From Pseudoxanthomonas koreensis (GTDB lineage: Bacteria; Pseudomonadota; Gammaproteobacteria; Xanthomonadales; Xanthomonadaceae), in contig NZ_PDWM01000007.1 in NCBI RefSeq assembly GCF_010093225.1, forward strand, positions 1-64,000: 64,000 nucleotides of DNA. The letters run 5' to 3'. The notes below the pieces were generated by a model, which ran no database searches, was not told the origin of the DNA, and saw only the letters and a list, made by a program, of their open reading frames with translations. A program made the translations under genes and the position numbers. Position 1 is the stretch's first letter. Each line of letters starts with the position of its first letter. Below are positions 48,265 through 57,995 of this stretch, one piece after another.

Positions 48265-49152
48265 ATGAAGCGACTGACCGCCCGCGACTTTTCCCCCGAG
48301 CTGCTGGAGCTGTACGACGGCTACGTGCATGGCCGCATCAGCCGGCGCCAGTTCCTCGACCGTGCCGGTGCCTTCGCCGTGGGCGGGCTGACCGCCGCCG
48401 GCATCCTCGCCGCGCTGAGCCCGGACTACGCCCTGGCCCAGCAGGTGCAGTTCACCGACCCGGACATCGTCGCCGAGTACATCCACTATCCCTCGCCGCA
48501 GGGCCATGGCCAGGTGCGCGGCTACCTGGTGCGCCCGGCCAAGGCCGAGGGCCCGCTGCCCGGCGTGGTGGTGGTGCACGAGAACCGTGGCCTGAATCCC
48601 TACATCGAGGACGTGGCCCGGCGCGTGGCCAAGGGCGGCTTCATCGCGCTGGCACCGGACGGGCTCAGCTCCGTGGGCGGCTATCCGGGCAACGACGACA
48701 AGGGCCGCGAGCTGCAGCGCCAGGTCGATCCGGAGAAACTGATGAACGATTTCTTCGCCGCGATCGATTACCTGCTCGCCGAAGGGCGCACCACCGGCAA
48801 GGTCGGCATCACCGGTTTCTGCTACGGCGGCGGGGTGTCGCATGCCGCGGCGGTGGCCTATCCGGAACTGGCCGCGGCGGTGCCGTTCTACGGCCGCCAG
48901 GCCAAGCCGGAGGACGTGGCGCGGATCAAGGCGCCGCTGCTGGTCCACCTGGCCGAGAACGATGCGAACGTCAACGCGACCTGGCCGGCCTACGAGGCGG
49001 CGCTGAAGGCCGCCGGCACCACCTACGAGGCACACATCTACCCCGGCACCAATCACGGTTTCCACAACGACTCCACCCCGCGCTACGACGAAGCGGCGGC
49101 GAAGCTGGCCTGGGAGCGCACGCTGGAGTGGTTCCGCCGCTACCTCATCTGA
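48265..49152 (+). CDS. Tat-exported dienelactone hydrolase family protein
   Basis: A 295-residue hydrolase. The N-terminus has a twin-arginine signal, SRRQFLDRAGAFAVGGLTAAGIL, near residues 26-48, so it should be exported folded. The alpha/beta hydrolase core has VVVVHENRGLNPYIEDVARR with the conserved glutamate, GFCYGGG with the cysteine nucleophile typical of dienelactone hydrolases, and the acid/histidine pair in LAENDANVN and NHGFHNDST. GAGGAAACGACG precedes the ATG. Substrate unknown; there is no aromatic pathway nearby. Confidence 0.88.
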   Translation: MKRLTARDFSPELLELYDGYVHGRISRRQFLDRAGAFAVGGLTAAGILAALSPDYALAQQVQFTDPDIVAEYIHYPSPQGHGQVRGYLVRPAKAEGPLPGVVVVHENRGLNPYIEDVARRVAKGGFIALAPDGLSSVGGYPGNDDKGRELQRQVDPEKLMNDFFAAIDYLLAEGRTTGKVGITGFCYGGGVSHAAAVAYPELAAAVPFYGRQAKPEDVARIKAPLLVHLAENDANVNATWPAYEAALKAAGTTYEAHIYPGTNHGFHNDSTPRYDEAAAKLAWERTLEWFRRYLI

Positions 49153-49173
49153 GCGGCGCCGCAGCTGCCCTTC

Positions 49174-49303
49174 TGTAGGAGCCCGCATGAGGGCGACCCG
49201 CAGGCGCTGGAATATGCCGCGGTGAAAGCGGCCGATCCGGAGGGGCCGCGTTGTGCGTGGTGCCTTCCGACGGTGTCGGGTCGCCCTCATGCGGGCTCCT
49301 ACA
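49174..49303. repeat. Long inverted repeat, 27-bp perfect arms
   Basis: Arms 49174-49200 and 49277-49303 (TGTAGGAGCCCGCATGAGGG then CGACCCG) are perfect complements; 76 bases lie between. This copy carries CGCATGAG in the arm in place of CACTTCAGG, with matching changes in both arms. Confidence 0.92.
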
Positions 49304-49322
49304 GGGGGCCAGGCAGGGCGGC

Positions 49323-49354
49323 AAAAAAGATGCCGCCCCGGGTGGGGCGGCATC
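49323..49354 (-). terminator. Intrinsic terminator of the DUF1232-like gene
   Basis: On the minus strand an 11-bp stem GATGCCGCCCC / GGGGCGGCATC with a four-base loop is followed by TTTTTT, 43 bases after the gene's stop. Confidence 0.88.
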
Positions 49355-49397
49355 GGCGAGGGGAGGGAAGCGGCCGCAGCGGCCGCCATGCGACGGC

Positions 49398-50054
49398 TCA
49401 ATGGATCCGGAACATGGCCGACGGTGCGGGCACGTAGCTGCTCTCGCGCACGCGGCGCCGGTGCGCGGCCAGAGCCGCTTCAGCCTCGCGCGCGACCTGC
49501 CATGCGGTGCGGTTGAAATGCAGTTCTTCCGGCGTGCAGCCGCGCAGGTCCGCTTCCACGCCACGCAGGCGGGCGAAGTCGCGGTAGCTGGCGGTCTCGC
49601 CGCCCAGCAGCGGCCAGGCGGCGTCCACCACGATGGCTTCGTCCAGGCGGCCCACGCGCGGCAGCCAGTCCGGGATCAGGCCGCAGGGGTCATTGACGTA
49701 GTCGATCACCAGGCGGGCGCAGTCGGCCACGTCGTTGGCGGCCTGCCAGTCTGGATCGGTGACCATCGCCGCGACCGCTTCGATCCACGAAATCCGTTCG
49801 GCGATACATGCGGGGGCGTCATCGCCCATGGCCGCCGACAGCTGCCGTGCCGCGGTGGCCAACCGGTCGATGTCCAGCGGGGCGCTGTGCCGGCCCAGCC
49901 GGGACAGCAGGCGGTTGAAGCGCTCCAGGTCCGCCGAAGCCGGGCGGTAGTCGCCGATGCTCTTGCGGCGGTGCAGCAGGCTGAAGGTCGGGGGGGCGTC
50001 CAGGACGGAAGGCAGCGGCTGGACCAGGGAGCAGGTTGTCATCACAGCGTTCAT
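49398..50054 (-). CDS. DUF1232 (YkvA-like) protein
   Basis: A 218-residue protein. The middle segment LVIDYVNDPCGLIPDWLPRVGRLDEAIVVDAAWPLL follows the DUF1232 pattern (Y-x3-P-x-DLIPD-x-P-x-G-LDD), though without an obvious flanking membrane helix pair. N-terminal half helical (ADLERFNRLLSRLGRH). ATG 50054 has GGAGACGAGCC in front; an upstream in-frame ATG at 50132 would add arginine-rich residues and overlap the promoter region of the divergent regulator. Function unknown. Confidence 0.68.
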   Translation of the reverse strand: MNAVMTTCSLVQPLPSVLDAPPTFSLLHRRKSIGDYRPASADLERFNRLLSRLGRHSAPLDIDRLATAARQLSAAMGDDAPACIAERISWIEAVAAMVTDPDWQAANDVADCARLVIDYVNDPCGLIPDWLPRVGRLDEAIVVDAAWPLLGGETASYRDFARLRGVEADLRGCTPEELHFNRTAWQVAREAEAALAAHRRRVRESSYVPAPSAMFRIH

Positions 50055-50196
50055 GGCTCGTCTCCAGGAAGGGGATAGGGCGCGGCATCGCCGGCGCGTG
50101 GCCAGAGTCGCCGTTCGCTGGAAGCCGGTCATGAGGACGCTGCGACCGTTCCATGCGGGTTCGCTGAATCCATGAGGCGATCATGAGGAATTGGCG

Positions 50197-52605
50197 ATGA
50201 GGCCGGGGAACGACCCGCCAGCGGGCGGCGGCGAGGCCGCGCGCTACCGTTTCGACGGCATCGTGGTGGACGCGGCCGCGCACACCGTGACCCGTGACGG
50301 CCATGGCCAGGCGCTGGAGCCCAAGGCCTTTGCCGTGCTGCTGGCGCTGCTGCGCCGCCCCGGCGAGCTGCAGGTCCGCGACGACCTGCTCGACCAGGTC
50401 TGGGGCCACCGCCACGTGACTCCCGGCGTGCTGACCCGGGCCATCGCCCAGCTGCGCGCGGCGCTGGACGACGATTCGCAGCACCCGAAGTACATCCAGA
50501 CCCAGCATGCGCTGGGGTACCGGTTCATCGGCCAGCTCGAGGCGGGGGAGGCGGAGGCGCCGGGTGGAACCGGGGCGGCGCCGATGGCCGTGGCGGGGGG
50601 GCCGGCCGCCACCGGTGACGGCACGGGTGCGCAGCCGGGTGTGGCACCGGGTGATGTGGCGGCGGTCGTGCCGGGCGCGGGGGCGGCGCCTGCAACGGGA
50701 CCGCCACCCGCACCTGAATTCGCGGCACCGGCCACGTCTGCCGTACCTGCCGCGGCCGCCGCGTCTGCTGCTCCGGCTTCACCCGCGTCACCTGCCGCAC
50801 CTGCCGCGCCTGCCGCCGCCGCTGCTGCCGTCGCCCCCGCCTCCGTCGCACCCACTGCAGCGCCGGACGATGCGTCCGCACCCGGTCGCGGCCGGCTCGG
50901 CGGCACCGTGCTCACGCTCCTGCTGGCGGTGCTGGTCGGCGTCTGGCTGTGGCGCGGCGACACGCCGCCGGCGGCGCCGGCGAGCACGTCGATCGCGGTC
51001 CTGCCCTTCACCCCCCTGAGCGACCGCCGCGAGGACCAGTATTTCGCCGAGGGGCTGTCGATGGAGATGCTCGACGCGCTGTCGGGCGTGCACGGGATGA
51101 AGGTCGCCGCGTGGCGGCCGCCGGAGGCGATCGACCGCAGCCAGGGTGTGCAGGCCCTGGGCAAGCTGCTGGGCGTGGCCGCGGTGCTGGACGCCAGCGT
51201 CCGCCGCGACGGCGAGCGCCTGCGCATCAGCGCGCGCCTGTCCGATACCCGCAGCGGCTACACCCTGTGGTCGCACAACTACGAAGGCACCGCCGACAGC
51301 GTCTTCGACACCCAGACCGACATCGCCAACGCGGTGACCGCCGCGCTGCTGGAGGTCCTGCCCGAAGAGCGCGAGGCGCTGCGCCGGCGCCTGGCGCCGA
51401 CCCGCAATGCGATGGCGTTCGACGCCTACCTGCTCGGCCTGAAGCAGCTGGTGCACCCGCAGGGCGAGGGCGCCGCACAGGATGCGGCGAAGCATTTCCG
51501 CACTGCGCTGGAGGCCGATGCCGGCTTCGCCCGCGCCCAGGCGGGGTTGTGCCGCTGGGAACTGTGGAACTTCGAGTCCAACCACAACACCGAGGCGTTC
51601 GCCAAGGCCAGGCTGGCGTGCCTGCGTGCGATGAACATGGATCGCTCGATGGGCGAGGTCAGCCTGGCGCTGGGTGACCTGTACCGGATCCAGGGCGAAC
51701 CGGCGCAGGCGATGAAGTACTACAACGACATCATCGAGGATCCGCGGATGCGCTGGCAGGCGCTGGTCGGGCGCGCCAAGCTGGCCATGGACGAAGGCCG
51801 CGAGGAAGACGCCATGCGCGACTTCCGCCTGGCCCTGCAGGAAAGCCCGGGCAACGCCCAGGTGCATGCCGAGCTGGGCTACCAGCAGTACCGGCTCGGC
51901 CATTACCGCGAAGCGATCGACTCGTACCGCGCGGTGGTAGCGCTGCGCCCCGACTCGGCGATCATGTGGAGCATCCTCGGCGGCCTGCTGGTCACGGCGG
52001 GCGACAACGAGGAAGGCGAGGCGGCGCTGCAGCGCTCGCTCGCGATCGAGCCCAGCGAAGCACCGCTGGCCAACCTGGGCACGTTGCGCTACGAAAAGGG
52101 CGACTATGCCGGCGCCGCGGAGCTGTACCGCCGCGCCAGCGAACTCAATCCCGGCGACTTCCTCTACCTCGGCTACCTGGCCGACGCGCTCGACGCCGAT
52201 CCGCGCACCGCCGCGCAGGCACGGGAGCCGTACGGGCAGGCGGCCATGCTCGCGCAACGCTTCATCGAGGCCAAGCCCGACCATGCCAGGGCGGTCGCCC
52301 AGCTTGGCTGGTACCGGGCGCAGCTGGGCGAGCGCGAGGCCGCGCTGGGCCTGGCCGAGCGCGCCGCGGCGCTGCGCGACGAGCCGGCCGAGGTTGCGTT
52401 CCTCGGCGCGACCACCTTTGCCGTACTCGGCCTGCCCGACCGCGCGCGCGGCGCACTGCAGGCCGCGCGTGCCGCCGGCTTCCCGGAATCGCGCATCGCC
52501 AGCAATGCAGTCCTGCGCCGCACCGGCCTGGCCGACCCGGCCGCGCCAGCGCCTGAGGCCGCATCCGAACCCCCCGCGAACGCGGTGGCACCACGAGGAG
52601 AATGA
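50197..52605 (+). CDS. CadC-like membrane transcription regulator with TPR domain
   Basis: An 802-residue protein. Residues about 18-110 are an OmpR/CadC winged helix (LEPKAFAVLLALLRRPGELQVRDDLLDQVWG, KYIQTQHALGYRFI). A roughly 120-residue alanine/proline-rich linker leads to one membrane helix near 237-254 (VLTLLLAVLVGVWLW). The periplasmic part begins with a TolB/FlgO-like domain (SIAVLPFTPLSDRREDQYFAEGLSMEMLDALS) and continues with about eight TPR-like helical pairs (about 400-740). It resembles one-component membrane regulators that bind DNA while reading a periplasmic signal. GAGGAAT lies before ATG 50197. The 71-residue gene follows after one base. Confidence 0.88.
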   Translation: MRPGNDPPAGGGEAARYRFDGIVVDAAAHTVTRDGHGQALEPKAFAVLLALLRRPGELQVRDDLLDQVWGHRHVTPGVLTRAIAQLRAALDDDSQHPKYIQTQHALGYRFIGQLEAGEAEAPGGTGAAPMAVAGGPAATGDGTGAQPGVAPGDVAAVVPGAGAAPATGPPPAPEFAAPATSAVPAAAAASAAPASPASPAAPAAPAAAAAAVAPASVAPTAAPDDASAPGRGRLGGTVLTLLLAVLVGVWLWRGDTPPAAPASTSIAVLPFTPLSDRREDQYFAEGLSMEMLDALSGVHGMKVAAWRPPEAIDRSQGVQALGKLLGVAAVLDASVRRDGERLRISARLSDTRSGYTLWSHNYEGTADSVFDTQTDIANAVTAALLEVLPEEREALRRRLAPTRNAMAFDAYLLGLKQLVHPQGEGAAQDAAKHFRTALEADAGFARAQAGLCRWELWNFESNHNTEAFAKARLACLRAMNMDRSMGEVSLALGDLYRIQGEPAQAMKYYNDIIEDPRMRWQALVGRAKLAMDEGREEDAMRDFRLALQESPGNAQVHAELGYQQYRLGHYREAIDSYRAVVALRPDSAIMWSILGGLLVTAGDNEEGEAALQRSLAIEPSEAPLANLGTLRYEKGDYAGAAELYRRASELNPGDFLYLGYLADALDADPRTAAQAREPYGQAAMLAQRFIEAKPDHARAVAQLGWYRAQLGEREAALGLAERAAALRDEPAEVAFLGATTFAVLGLPDRARGALQAARAAGFPESRIASNAVLRRTGLADPAAPAPEAASEPPANAVAPRGE

Positions 52606-52606
52606 A

Positions 52607-52822
52607 ATGCAAAGGCTCGAAAAGAAGCGCCTTTCGATCGAACTGGCGGAAGGCGTATACATCGATGTCGACGTCCAGCCAGTCCTCAGCGGGACGGCTG
52701 TGCCCATACCGCCGCCCAAGCTGATCGCCCGGTTCGCGGTGGGCGTCGACGACTGCTCTGGAAAGTCGCAACCGATGGAACTGGAGATCCTGGTCGCCGT
52801 CAGCCACCGCTCCGCTGATTGA
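52607..52822 (+). CDS. Small hypothetical protein coupled to the CadC-like regulator
   Basis: A 71-residue protein starting MQRLEKKRLSIELAEGVYIDVDVQP and ending EILVAVSHRSAD. GAGGAG lies seven bases before ATG 52607, only one base after the regulator stop, so it is in the same operon. It is soluble, strand-rich, with one cysteine, and has no family I recognise. It could modulate the regulator or be its target; neither is shown. Confidence 0.6.
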   Translation: MQRLEKKRLSIELAEGVYIDVDVQPVLSGTAVPIPPPKLIARFAVGVDDCSGKSQPMELEILVAVSHRSAD

Positions 52823-52860
52823 GCGCGTGGTTGCATCCAGCACAGGCGGGTCCCGGCTGC

Positions 52861-53703
52861 TCAGCGCCGCTGTGCCAGCACCCCGTCCAGCGCTGGCTGC
52901 GCGCGGAAGCCGGCCTTCTCCAGCCGCCTGGCCACCTCTCGCGGCACGTCGCGGCCGCTGGTCAGGCGGTTCGGCGTGCCGGTGTAGTGGAACAGGCTGC
53001 CGCCGCGGCGCAGGACCCGCGCGAGCTGGTCGTAGAACGCCTGCGAATACAGTTCGCCGGCGATGCCGAAGCGCGGCGGGTCGTGCAGCAGCGCATCGAA
53101 GGAAGCATCGGGCAAGGATGCGATCGCCTGCGACACGTCGTCATGGCCCAGCGGCAGGCGCCCGCCGCTGGTCGCCGCGTCCGGATCGGGCGACCACGGG
53201 TTGAGCGTGCGCAGCCACAGCACGCTGTCGTTCTTTTCGAACGAGAGGATCCGCGCCACGCCAGCATCGAGGCAGCAGGCGGCGAAATAGCCCAGCCCGC
53301 CACAGGTATCGAGCACGGCCTTGCCGTGCGGCTGCACCAGCGCGACCTTGCGCCGCGCGTCGTCCAGCGGCGACTCCTTCGAGGTCGGCAGCATCTTGAT
53401 GCCGTCGATCTCGAAGGTCGGAGCGCCCCAGGGGGTGGGCACCAGCTTTATCAGCGAACCGGCGTAGCGCGATACCACGGCCCAGTCGTCGCCGTCGAAC
53501 CAGTGGATCGTGCGTTCCCTGGGCGGTTCGGGGTACGGATAGGCCGTTCCGCGCCAGTGCCACTGCGCGGCGTCGAGCCGCGCTTCGCCGTCACTGCGGC
53601 CCAGGTCGAGCGAACCGGTCCAGGCCCGCGCGCCGCGGTCGCGCGCGTCCAGCAGTGCCTGCGCGGTGTCGCGGATCAGCAATGGGCCGGTGTAGTGGGG
53701 CAC
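52861..53703 (-). CDS. SAM-dependent methyltransferase-like protein
   Basis: A 280-residue protein. VLDTCGGLGYFAACCLDAG is motif I, ILSFEKNDSVL the second acidic motif, and DALLHDPPRFG carries a DPPR motif IV like that of some RNA methyltransferases; the set resembles the archaeal-type predicted methyltransferases of COG2521. GTG 53703 is used as start, since AGGAACC precedes it and no ATG lies nearby; it begins 14 bases after the stop of the GST gene, so both are likely co-transcribed. Substrate unknown. Confidence 0.75.
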   Translation of the reverse strand: MPHYTGPLLIRDTAQALLDARDRGARAWTGSLDLGRSDGEARLDAAQWHWRGTAYPYPEPPRERTIHWFDGDDWAVVSRYAGSLIKLVPTPWGAPTFEIDGIKMLPTSKESPLDDARRKVALVQPHGKAVLDTCGGLGYFAACCLDAGVARILSFEKNDSVLWLRTLNPWSPDPDAATSGGRLPLGHDDVSQAIASLPDASFDALLHDPPRFGIAGELYSQAFYDQLARVLRRGGSLFHYTGTPNRLTSGRDVPREVARRLEKAGFRAQPALDGVLAQRR

Positions 53704-53717
53704 GGTGGTCTGGTTCC

Positions 53718-54374
53718 TCAATCGCGGTCCGGCGCACCCAGCGGGAAGTACGCACGGAACGGCCGTGCCTCGTCCACCGCGCGGGCGAACGAGGGGCGCG
53801 CCAGCAGCCGCGTACGGTAGGCGTGCACGCGGGCGTGGTCCGGCGCGATCGCATGGGTCCAGTCGGCGTAGAACAGGAACGGCGCCGCGCCGCAGTCGGC
53901 CAGGCTGAACTGCGCGCCTGCCGCCCACGGGCGGTCGTCGGCCAGGTGCCGTTCCAGCCAGGCATAGGCGGTGTCGAGCATGCGCCGTGCCTCGGCCACG
54001 CCGTACGGGTCGCGGTCGGCTTCGGCGCGGATCGCGTCGAACACGATCTTCTGTTGTGGCGTGGACACGTAGTTGTCGAAGAAGCGGTCGAGCATGCGCA
54101 CCTCCAGCGCCGCGCGCGGATCGGCGGGCAGCAGTTGCACCGGACCGGGATGGTGCAGCTGCAGGTATTCGATGATGGTGCTGGCCTCCAGCACCGTGCG
54201 TTCGCCGTCGACCAGCACCGGGAAGCGCTTGATCGGCCACAGCGCCTCGAGCGCCTGGCCGTGCGCGCGGTCTTCCAGGTTGCGGTACTCGAACGCGGTG
54301 GCGTTCTCGTACAGCGCCACCAGCACCTTCTGGCAGTAGGAGGAGAACGGATGGGCGTAGAGGGCGGGAAGCAT
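53718..54374 (-). CDS. Glutathione S-transferase family protein
   Basis: A 218-residue GST. The N-terminal thioredoxin-like domain reads LYAHPFSSYCQKVLVALYEN, with serine and cysteine near residue 12-15, and includes FPVLVDGERTVLEASTIIEYL (the glutathione-binding ES/AS turn). The helical C-terminal domain has FSLADCGAAPFLFYADW. It likely conjugates or transfers glutathione in the cytoplasm; substrate not readable. It follows acpH on the minus strand by 62 bases. Confidence 0.87.
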   Translation of the reverse strand: MLPALYAHPFSSYCQKVLVALYENATAFEYRNLEDRAHGQALEALWPIKRFPVLVDGERTVLEASTIIEYLQLHHPGPVQLLPADPRAALEVRMLDRFFDNYVSTPQQKIVFDAIRAEADRDPYGVAEARRMLDTAYAWLERHLADDRPWAAGAQFSLADCGAAPFLFYADWTHAIAPDHARVHAYRTRLLARPSFARAVDEARPFRAYFPLGAPDRD

Positions 54375-54436
54375 GGGCGGGCTCGCGGTGGGAGGGAGTG
54401 GGCGATGCAGGGTGCGGCGCGGCGCGGGGTCAGGGC

Positions 54437-55042
54437 TCAGATGCCGGCGAACGGCGGCTCGCGCCGCAGCGCGGCCACGTACGCGACCAGTTGCGGGAAG
54501 AACACTTCGAAGCCCGCAGCGATTTCCGCTTCGTGCCGGCGCAGGTCGTCCAGGCAGGCGACCAGGCGCTCGCCGTTGCGCGACAGACGGGTGGCGATGC
54601 GGGCGACGGCGCGGTCGACGTTGCCGCGCTCGCGGTACGAGCCGAGCCAGTCGTGCGCGGCCATCAGCGGTGCGATCCGCTGCAGCCGTTCCGGCAGCAC
54701 ATCCGCGCGCGCGAGCAGGTGGCGATAGAACGGCGCGGTGAACGCATCCAGCGGCCCTTCGGCATGACGCTCCCAGTCGCGCGCCAGGCAGTGGTCGTAG
54801 TACACGTCCAGGGCGATGCCGGCGTAGCGCTGGCGGCCCTCGCCGAACAGGCGCCGCGCGCCGGCCACGACCGGGTGGTCGTCGGTGTAGCGATCCACCC
54901 GGCGGTGGACCAGGATCTCGCGCCGCTCCACCGGGCTCCAGTCGTCCAGCGCGGCCAGGCCGAACACGAAGTCGCCCAGCAGCGCGCCGAGCATCGCTTC
55001 GTGGTCGGGACGGGCGAGGTAGAGGTGGGCCAGGTAGTTCAT
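54437..55042 (-). CDS. acpH: Acyl carrier protein phosphodiesterase
   Basis: A 201-residue AcpH, which removes the phosphopantetheine arm from holo-ACP. MNYLAHLYLARPDHEAMLGALLGDFVFG at the start, the HD-like HRRVDRYTDDHPVV and the metal region IALDVYYDHCLARDW match the family. ATG 55042 overlaps the stop of the serine hydrolase gene by four bases (ATGA). Confidence 0.9.
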   Translation of the reverse strand: MNYLAHLYLARPDHEAMLGALLGDFVFGLAALDDWSPVERREILVHRRVDRYTDDHPVVAGARRLFGEGRQRYAGIALDVYYDHCLARDWERHAEGPLDAFTAPFYRHLLARADVLPERLQRIAPLMAAHDWLGSYRERGNVDRAVARIATRLSRNGERLVACLDDLRRHEAEIAAGFEVFFPQLVAYVAALRREPPFAGI

Positions 55043-56268
55043 CGCGGTGCGTCGTCCTGGCCGCGCGCCATCGCTTCCTCGATCGCGGTGAACGCCGAGT
55101 GCCGGCCCGGCGCCGCGTCTTCCATGCCGGTGGCGAAATAGACCACGCCGGTGCCGGCGGCGCGGTCCAGCCACAGCCCCGAAAGCAGGCCGTAGGCCGA
55201 GCCGCTGTGGCCCACGCGCGCCACGCCGTCGCCGAACAGGTCGTTGTGGCAGCCGGGCACCGGCGTGGCCAGGCTTTGCGTGGCCAGCCCGTAGCGGCAG
55301 AAGAAGCCGGCGCGCGACTGGCCGCTGTCGTCTTCCTCGGCGGTGACGCCGTTGCCGTCCACCAAAGTCCATTGCGGCGCGAACAGTGCCTCCACCGATG
55401 CCGGCCGCAGCAGGCGCACGCCGTCGAGTTCGCCGCCGCGCAGCAGCAGCTGGCCGATCCTGGCCAGCCCGTTGGCGGAGATGCGCATGCCGCCCTGCGG
55501 CGAGAACAGCGCGCCGTTCGCACCGGGGCGCCACAGTGAAAGATCGCAGCCGCCGTCGCGCGCCGGGCGTACCGGACAGGCCGGGCGTGCGCCGCGAAGG
55601 TCGTCGGTGGCCGGCGCGCCCTGCGCGTCGTACTGGACCACCGCGTGCGACACCGCCGCGTCGCTGCAGGTGACCCAGCCGAAGCAGGCGTCCAGGTTGA
55701 GCGGTTCGAACAGCAGGCGTCGCATCAGCAGGTCGAAGCGTTCGCCGCTGGCGCGCTCCATCACTGCGGCCACCAGCGGGAAGTTGAGGTTGGCGTAGCG
55801 GAACCAGCCGCCCGGTGCGTGCGCGGCGTCCCAGGCGCGCGGATCGGCGAGCAGGTCGCGCACTTCGCCGTCCAGCGGCACCTGCCAGTAGCCGGCCGCG
55901 TCGGTGATGCCGCTGGTATGCGACAGCAGCAGGCGCAGGCTGATCGGCACGTCCGGATGGGCCGGATGGCGCAGGGTCCAGCCCAGCAACGGCGACACGT
56001 CCGCATCCAGGTCGAGCTGGCCGGCCTCGACCATGCGCATCACCGCGATGGCCACGGCCAGCTTGGAGATCGAGGCCATGCGCACTGGATCGTCTGCACT
56101 GACGGCGCGGCCACTGGCGGTGTCCGCTACGCCGGTCGCGCGGGAAGCGGTGATCGCCTCGCGGTCGAAGGCCACCCGCACTTGCGCCACCGGCGTGGCC
56201 GCGGTCGCGGGCAGCCAGGGGAGGGCGAGCAGGACAACCAGGCAGGGCAGGGAACGCTTCGAGCGCAT
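55039..56268 (-). CDS. Exported beta-lactamase-fold serine hydrolase
   Basis: A 409-residue exported serine hydrolase of the beta-lactamase/penicillin-binding class C fold. Signal peptide MRSKRSLPCLVVLLALPWLPATA; the SxxK motif is SISK near residue 67 (RMASISKLAVAIA), YANLNF gives the YxN motif near 159, and GHSGSAYG near 365 is in the KTG position. It is likely an esterase or peptidase rather than a true beta-lactamase. It is the first gene of a minus-strand cluster with acpH, and probably the GST and methyltransferase. Confidence 0.87.
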   Translation of the reverse strand: MRSKRSLPCLVVLLALPWLPATAATPVAQVRVAFDREAITASRATGVADTASGRAVSADDPVRMASISKLAVAIAVMRMVEAGQLDLDADVSPLLGWTLRHPAHPDVPISLRLLLSHTSGITDAAGYWQVPLDGEVRDLLADPRAWDAAHAPGGWFRYANLNFPLVAAVMERASGERFDLLMRRLLFEPLNLDACFGWVTCSDAAVSHAVVQYDAQGAPATDDLRGARPACPVRPARDGGCDLSLWRPGANGALFSPQGGMRISANGLARIGQLLLRGGELDGVRLLRPASVEALFAPQWTLVDGNGVTAEEDDSGQSRAGFFCRYGLATQSLATPVPGCHNDLFGDGVARVGHSGSAYGLLSGLWLDRAAGTGVVYFATGMEDAAPGRHSAFTAIEEAMARGQDDAPR

Positions 56269-56352
56269 GGGATCGCATCCCGGACGGAAGGCCGCCGCCT
56301 CCCACGCCCGCTAGGATGCCGCGCTCCGCCCGGCCCCGGCCAGTACGCCCCC

Positions 56353-56487
56353 TGTAGGAGCCCACTTCAGGGGGCGACCCGACGAGGCTGGAATACGCGG
56401 TTCTCAACGCGCAATCTCCGGATCGGCCGCGTTGGACGTGGCCGAATCCGTGCGCCACCGGGTCGCCCCCTGAAGTGGGCTCCTACA
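56353..56487. repeat. Long inverted repeat, 29-bp perfect arms
   Basis: Arms 56353-56381 and 56459-56487 are perfect complements and identical in sequence to those at 19922-20055. The element fills most of the 338-base gap between the divergent serine hydrolase and fabV genes; no gene is seen in that gap. Confidence 0.92.
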
Positions 56488-56606
56488 GGGAGGGCGACAC
56501 CTGCCATACGCCACGGAAGGGTCGCTTCGCGCCGGAGCATTTAGACTGTGTCGCTTCGCCGGCGCCACGCGCGCCGGTGCTTCCATCCGCTTCCGTGAGA
56601 GTCCCC

Positions 56607-57812
56607 GTGGTCATCCATCCGAAAGTCCGAGGCTTCATCTGCACCACCGCCCACCCGCTGGGCTGCGCGAAGAACGTGCAGGACCAGATCCGGTTCGTGC
56701 AGGCGCAGGGCGTGCGCGACGGCGGCCCCAAGCGGGTGCTGGTGATCGGCGCCTCCACCGGCTACGGCCTGGCCGCGCGCATCACCGCCGCCTTCGGCTA
56801 CGGCGCGGCCACCCTGGGCGTGTTCTTCGAGAAGCCGGGCACGGAGAAGAAGACCGGCAACCCCGGCTGGTACAACTCGGCCGCCTTCGACCGCTACGCC
56901 AAGGAAGCGGGCCTGTGGAGCCGCTCGATCAACGGCGACGCGTTCTCCGACGAGGTGCGCGCCAAGGCGATCGAACTGATCGGCGAGATGGGCGGCCCGG
57001 TCGACCTGGTGGTGTACTCGCTGGCCTCGCCGGTGCGGCGCCTGCCCGACACCGGCGAGCTCAAGCGCTCGGCGCTCAAGCCGATCGGCGCGCCCTACCA
57101 GGCCACCGCGGTGGACACCAACCGCGACCAGATCATCCAGGCCACGGTCGAGCCGGCCAGCGACGAGGAAATCGCCGACACCATCCGGGTGATGGGCGGC
57201 GAGGACTGGGAACTGTGGATCGATGCACTGGCGCGGGCCGGCGTGCTCGCGCCCGACGCGAAGACGGTGGCCTTCAGCTACATCGGCACCGAGATCACCT
57301 GGCCGATCTACTGGCACGGCGCGCTGGGCAAGGCCAAGGAAGACCTGGACCGCGCCGCGCACGCGCTGGACGCGAAACTGGCGCCCGGCGGCGGCCAGGC
57401 CAATGTGGCGGTGCTCAAGTCGGTGGTGACCCAGGCCAGCGCGGCGATCCCGGTGATGCCGCTGTACATCGCCATCGTCTACCGGATCATGAAGGAGAAG
57501 GGGCTGCACGAGGGCACGATCGAACAGCTCGAGCGCACCTTCCGCGAGCACCTGTACGCGGCCGCGCCGCCGCCGACGGATGATTCCAACCGCCTGCGCC
57601 TGGACGACCGTGAACTGCGCGACGACGTGCAGCAGGCCTGTCGCGACCTGTGGCCCACGGTGACCACGGAAAACCTGTTCGAGCTGACCGACTACGCCAG
57701 CTACAAGCACGATTTCCTCAAGCTGTTCGGCTTCGAGCGGCAGGACGTGGACTACGACGCCGACACCGACCCGGTCACCCCGTTCGACGTGGTCGACCTG
57801 ACCGGCGAGTAA
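56607..57812 (+). CDS. fabV: Trans-2-enoyl-ACP/CoA reductase FabV
   Basis: A 401-residue single-chain enoyl reductase that completes each round of fatty acid elongation; FabV enzymes are typically tolerant of triclosan (family knowledge). [20 protein letters not shown] is the family start; GASTGYG binds NADH; the catalytic Tyr-x8-Lys is in [30 protein letters not shown] and [10 protein letters not shown] are also diagnostic. The start is GTG 56607, which gives the conserved N-terminus. It is monocistronic. Confidence 0.95.
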   Translation: MVIHPKVRGFICTTAHPLGCAKNVQDQIRFVQAQGVRDGGPKRVLVIGASTGYGLAARITAAFGYGAATLGVFFEKPGTEKKTGNPGWYNSAAFDRYAKEAGLWSRSINGDAFSDEVRAKAIELIGEMGGPVDLVVYSLASPVRRLPDTGELKRSALKPIGAPYQATAVDTNRDQIIQATVEPASDEEIADTIRVMGGEDWELWIDALARAGVLAPDAKTVAFSYIGTEITWPIYWHGALGKAKEDLDRAAHALDAKLAPGGGQANVAVLKSVVTQASAAIPVMPLYIAIVYRIMKEKGLHEGTIEQLERTFREHLYAAAPPPTDDSNRLRLDDRELRDDVQQACRDLWPTVTTENLFELTDYASYKHDFLKLFGFERQDVDYDADTDPVTPFDVVDLTGE

Positions 57813-57995
57813 CCCCCGCGGGGCGTACACGGCACGCGTGGCGTCGTGCGGCGCGCGTGCCATGTGGCATGCGCGGCTCGCATCACGTAGAGCGGGGCTT
57901 GCCCCGCTGCCGGCATATCCCGCGCATGAACAGGGTGGCGGACGCACGGGAACTCATCGCCGTCGCGGAGGGTCAGCCGCAGGTCCGCATCGAGC

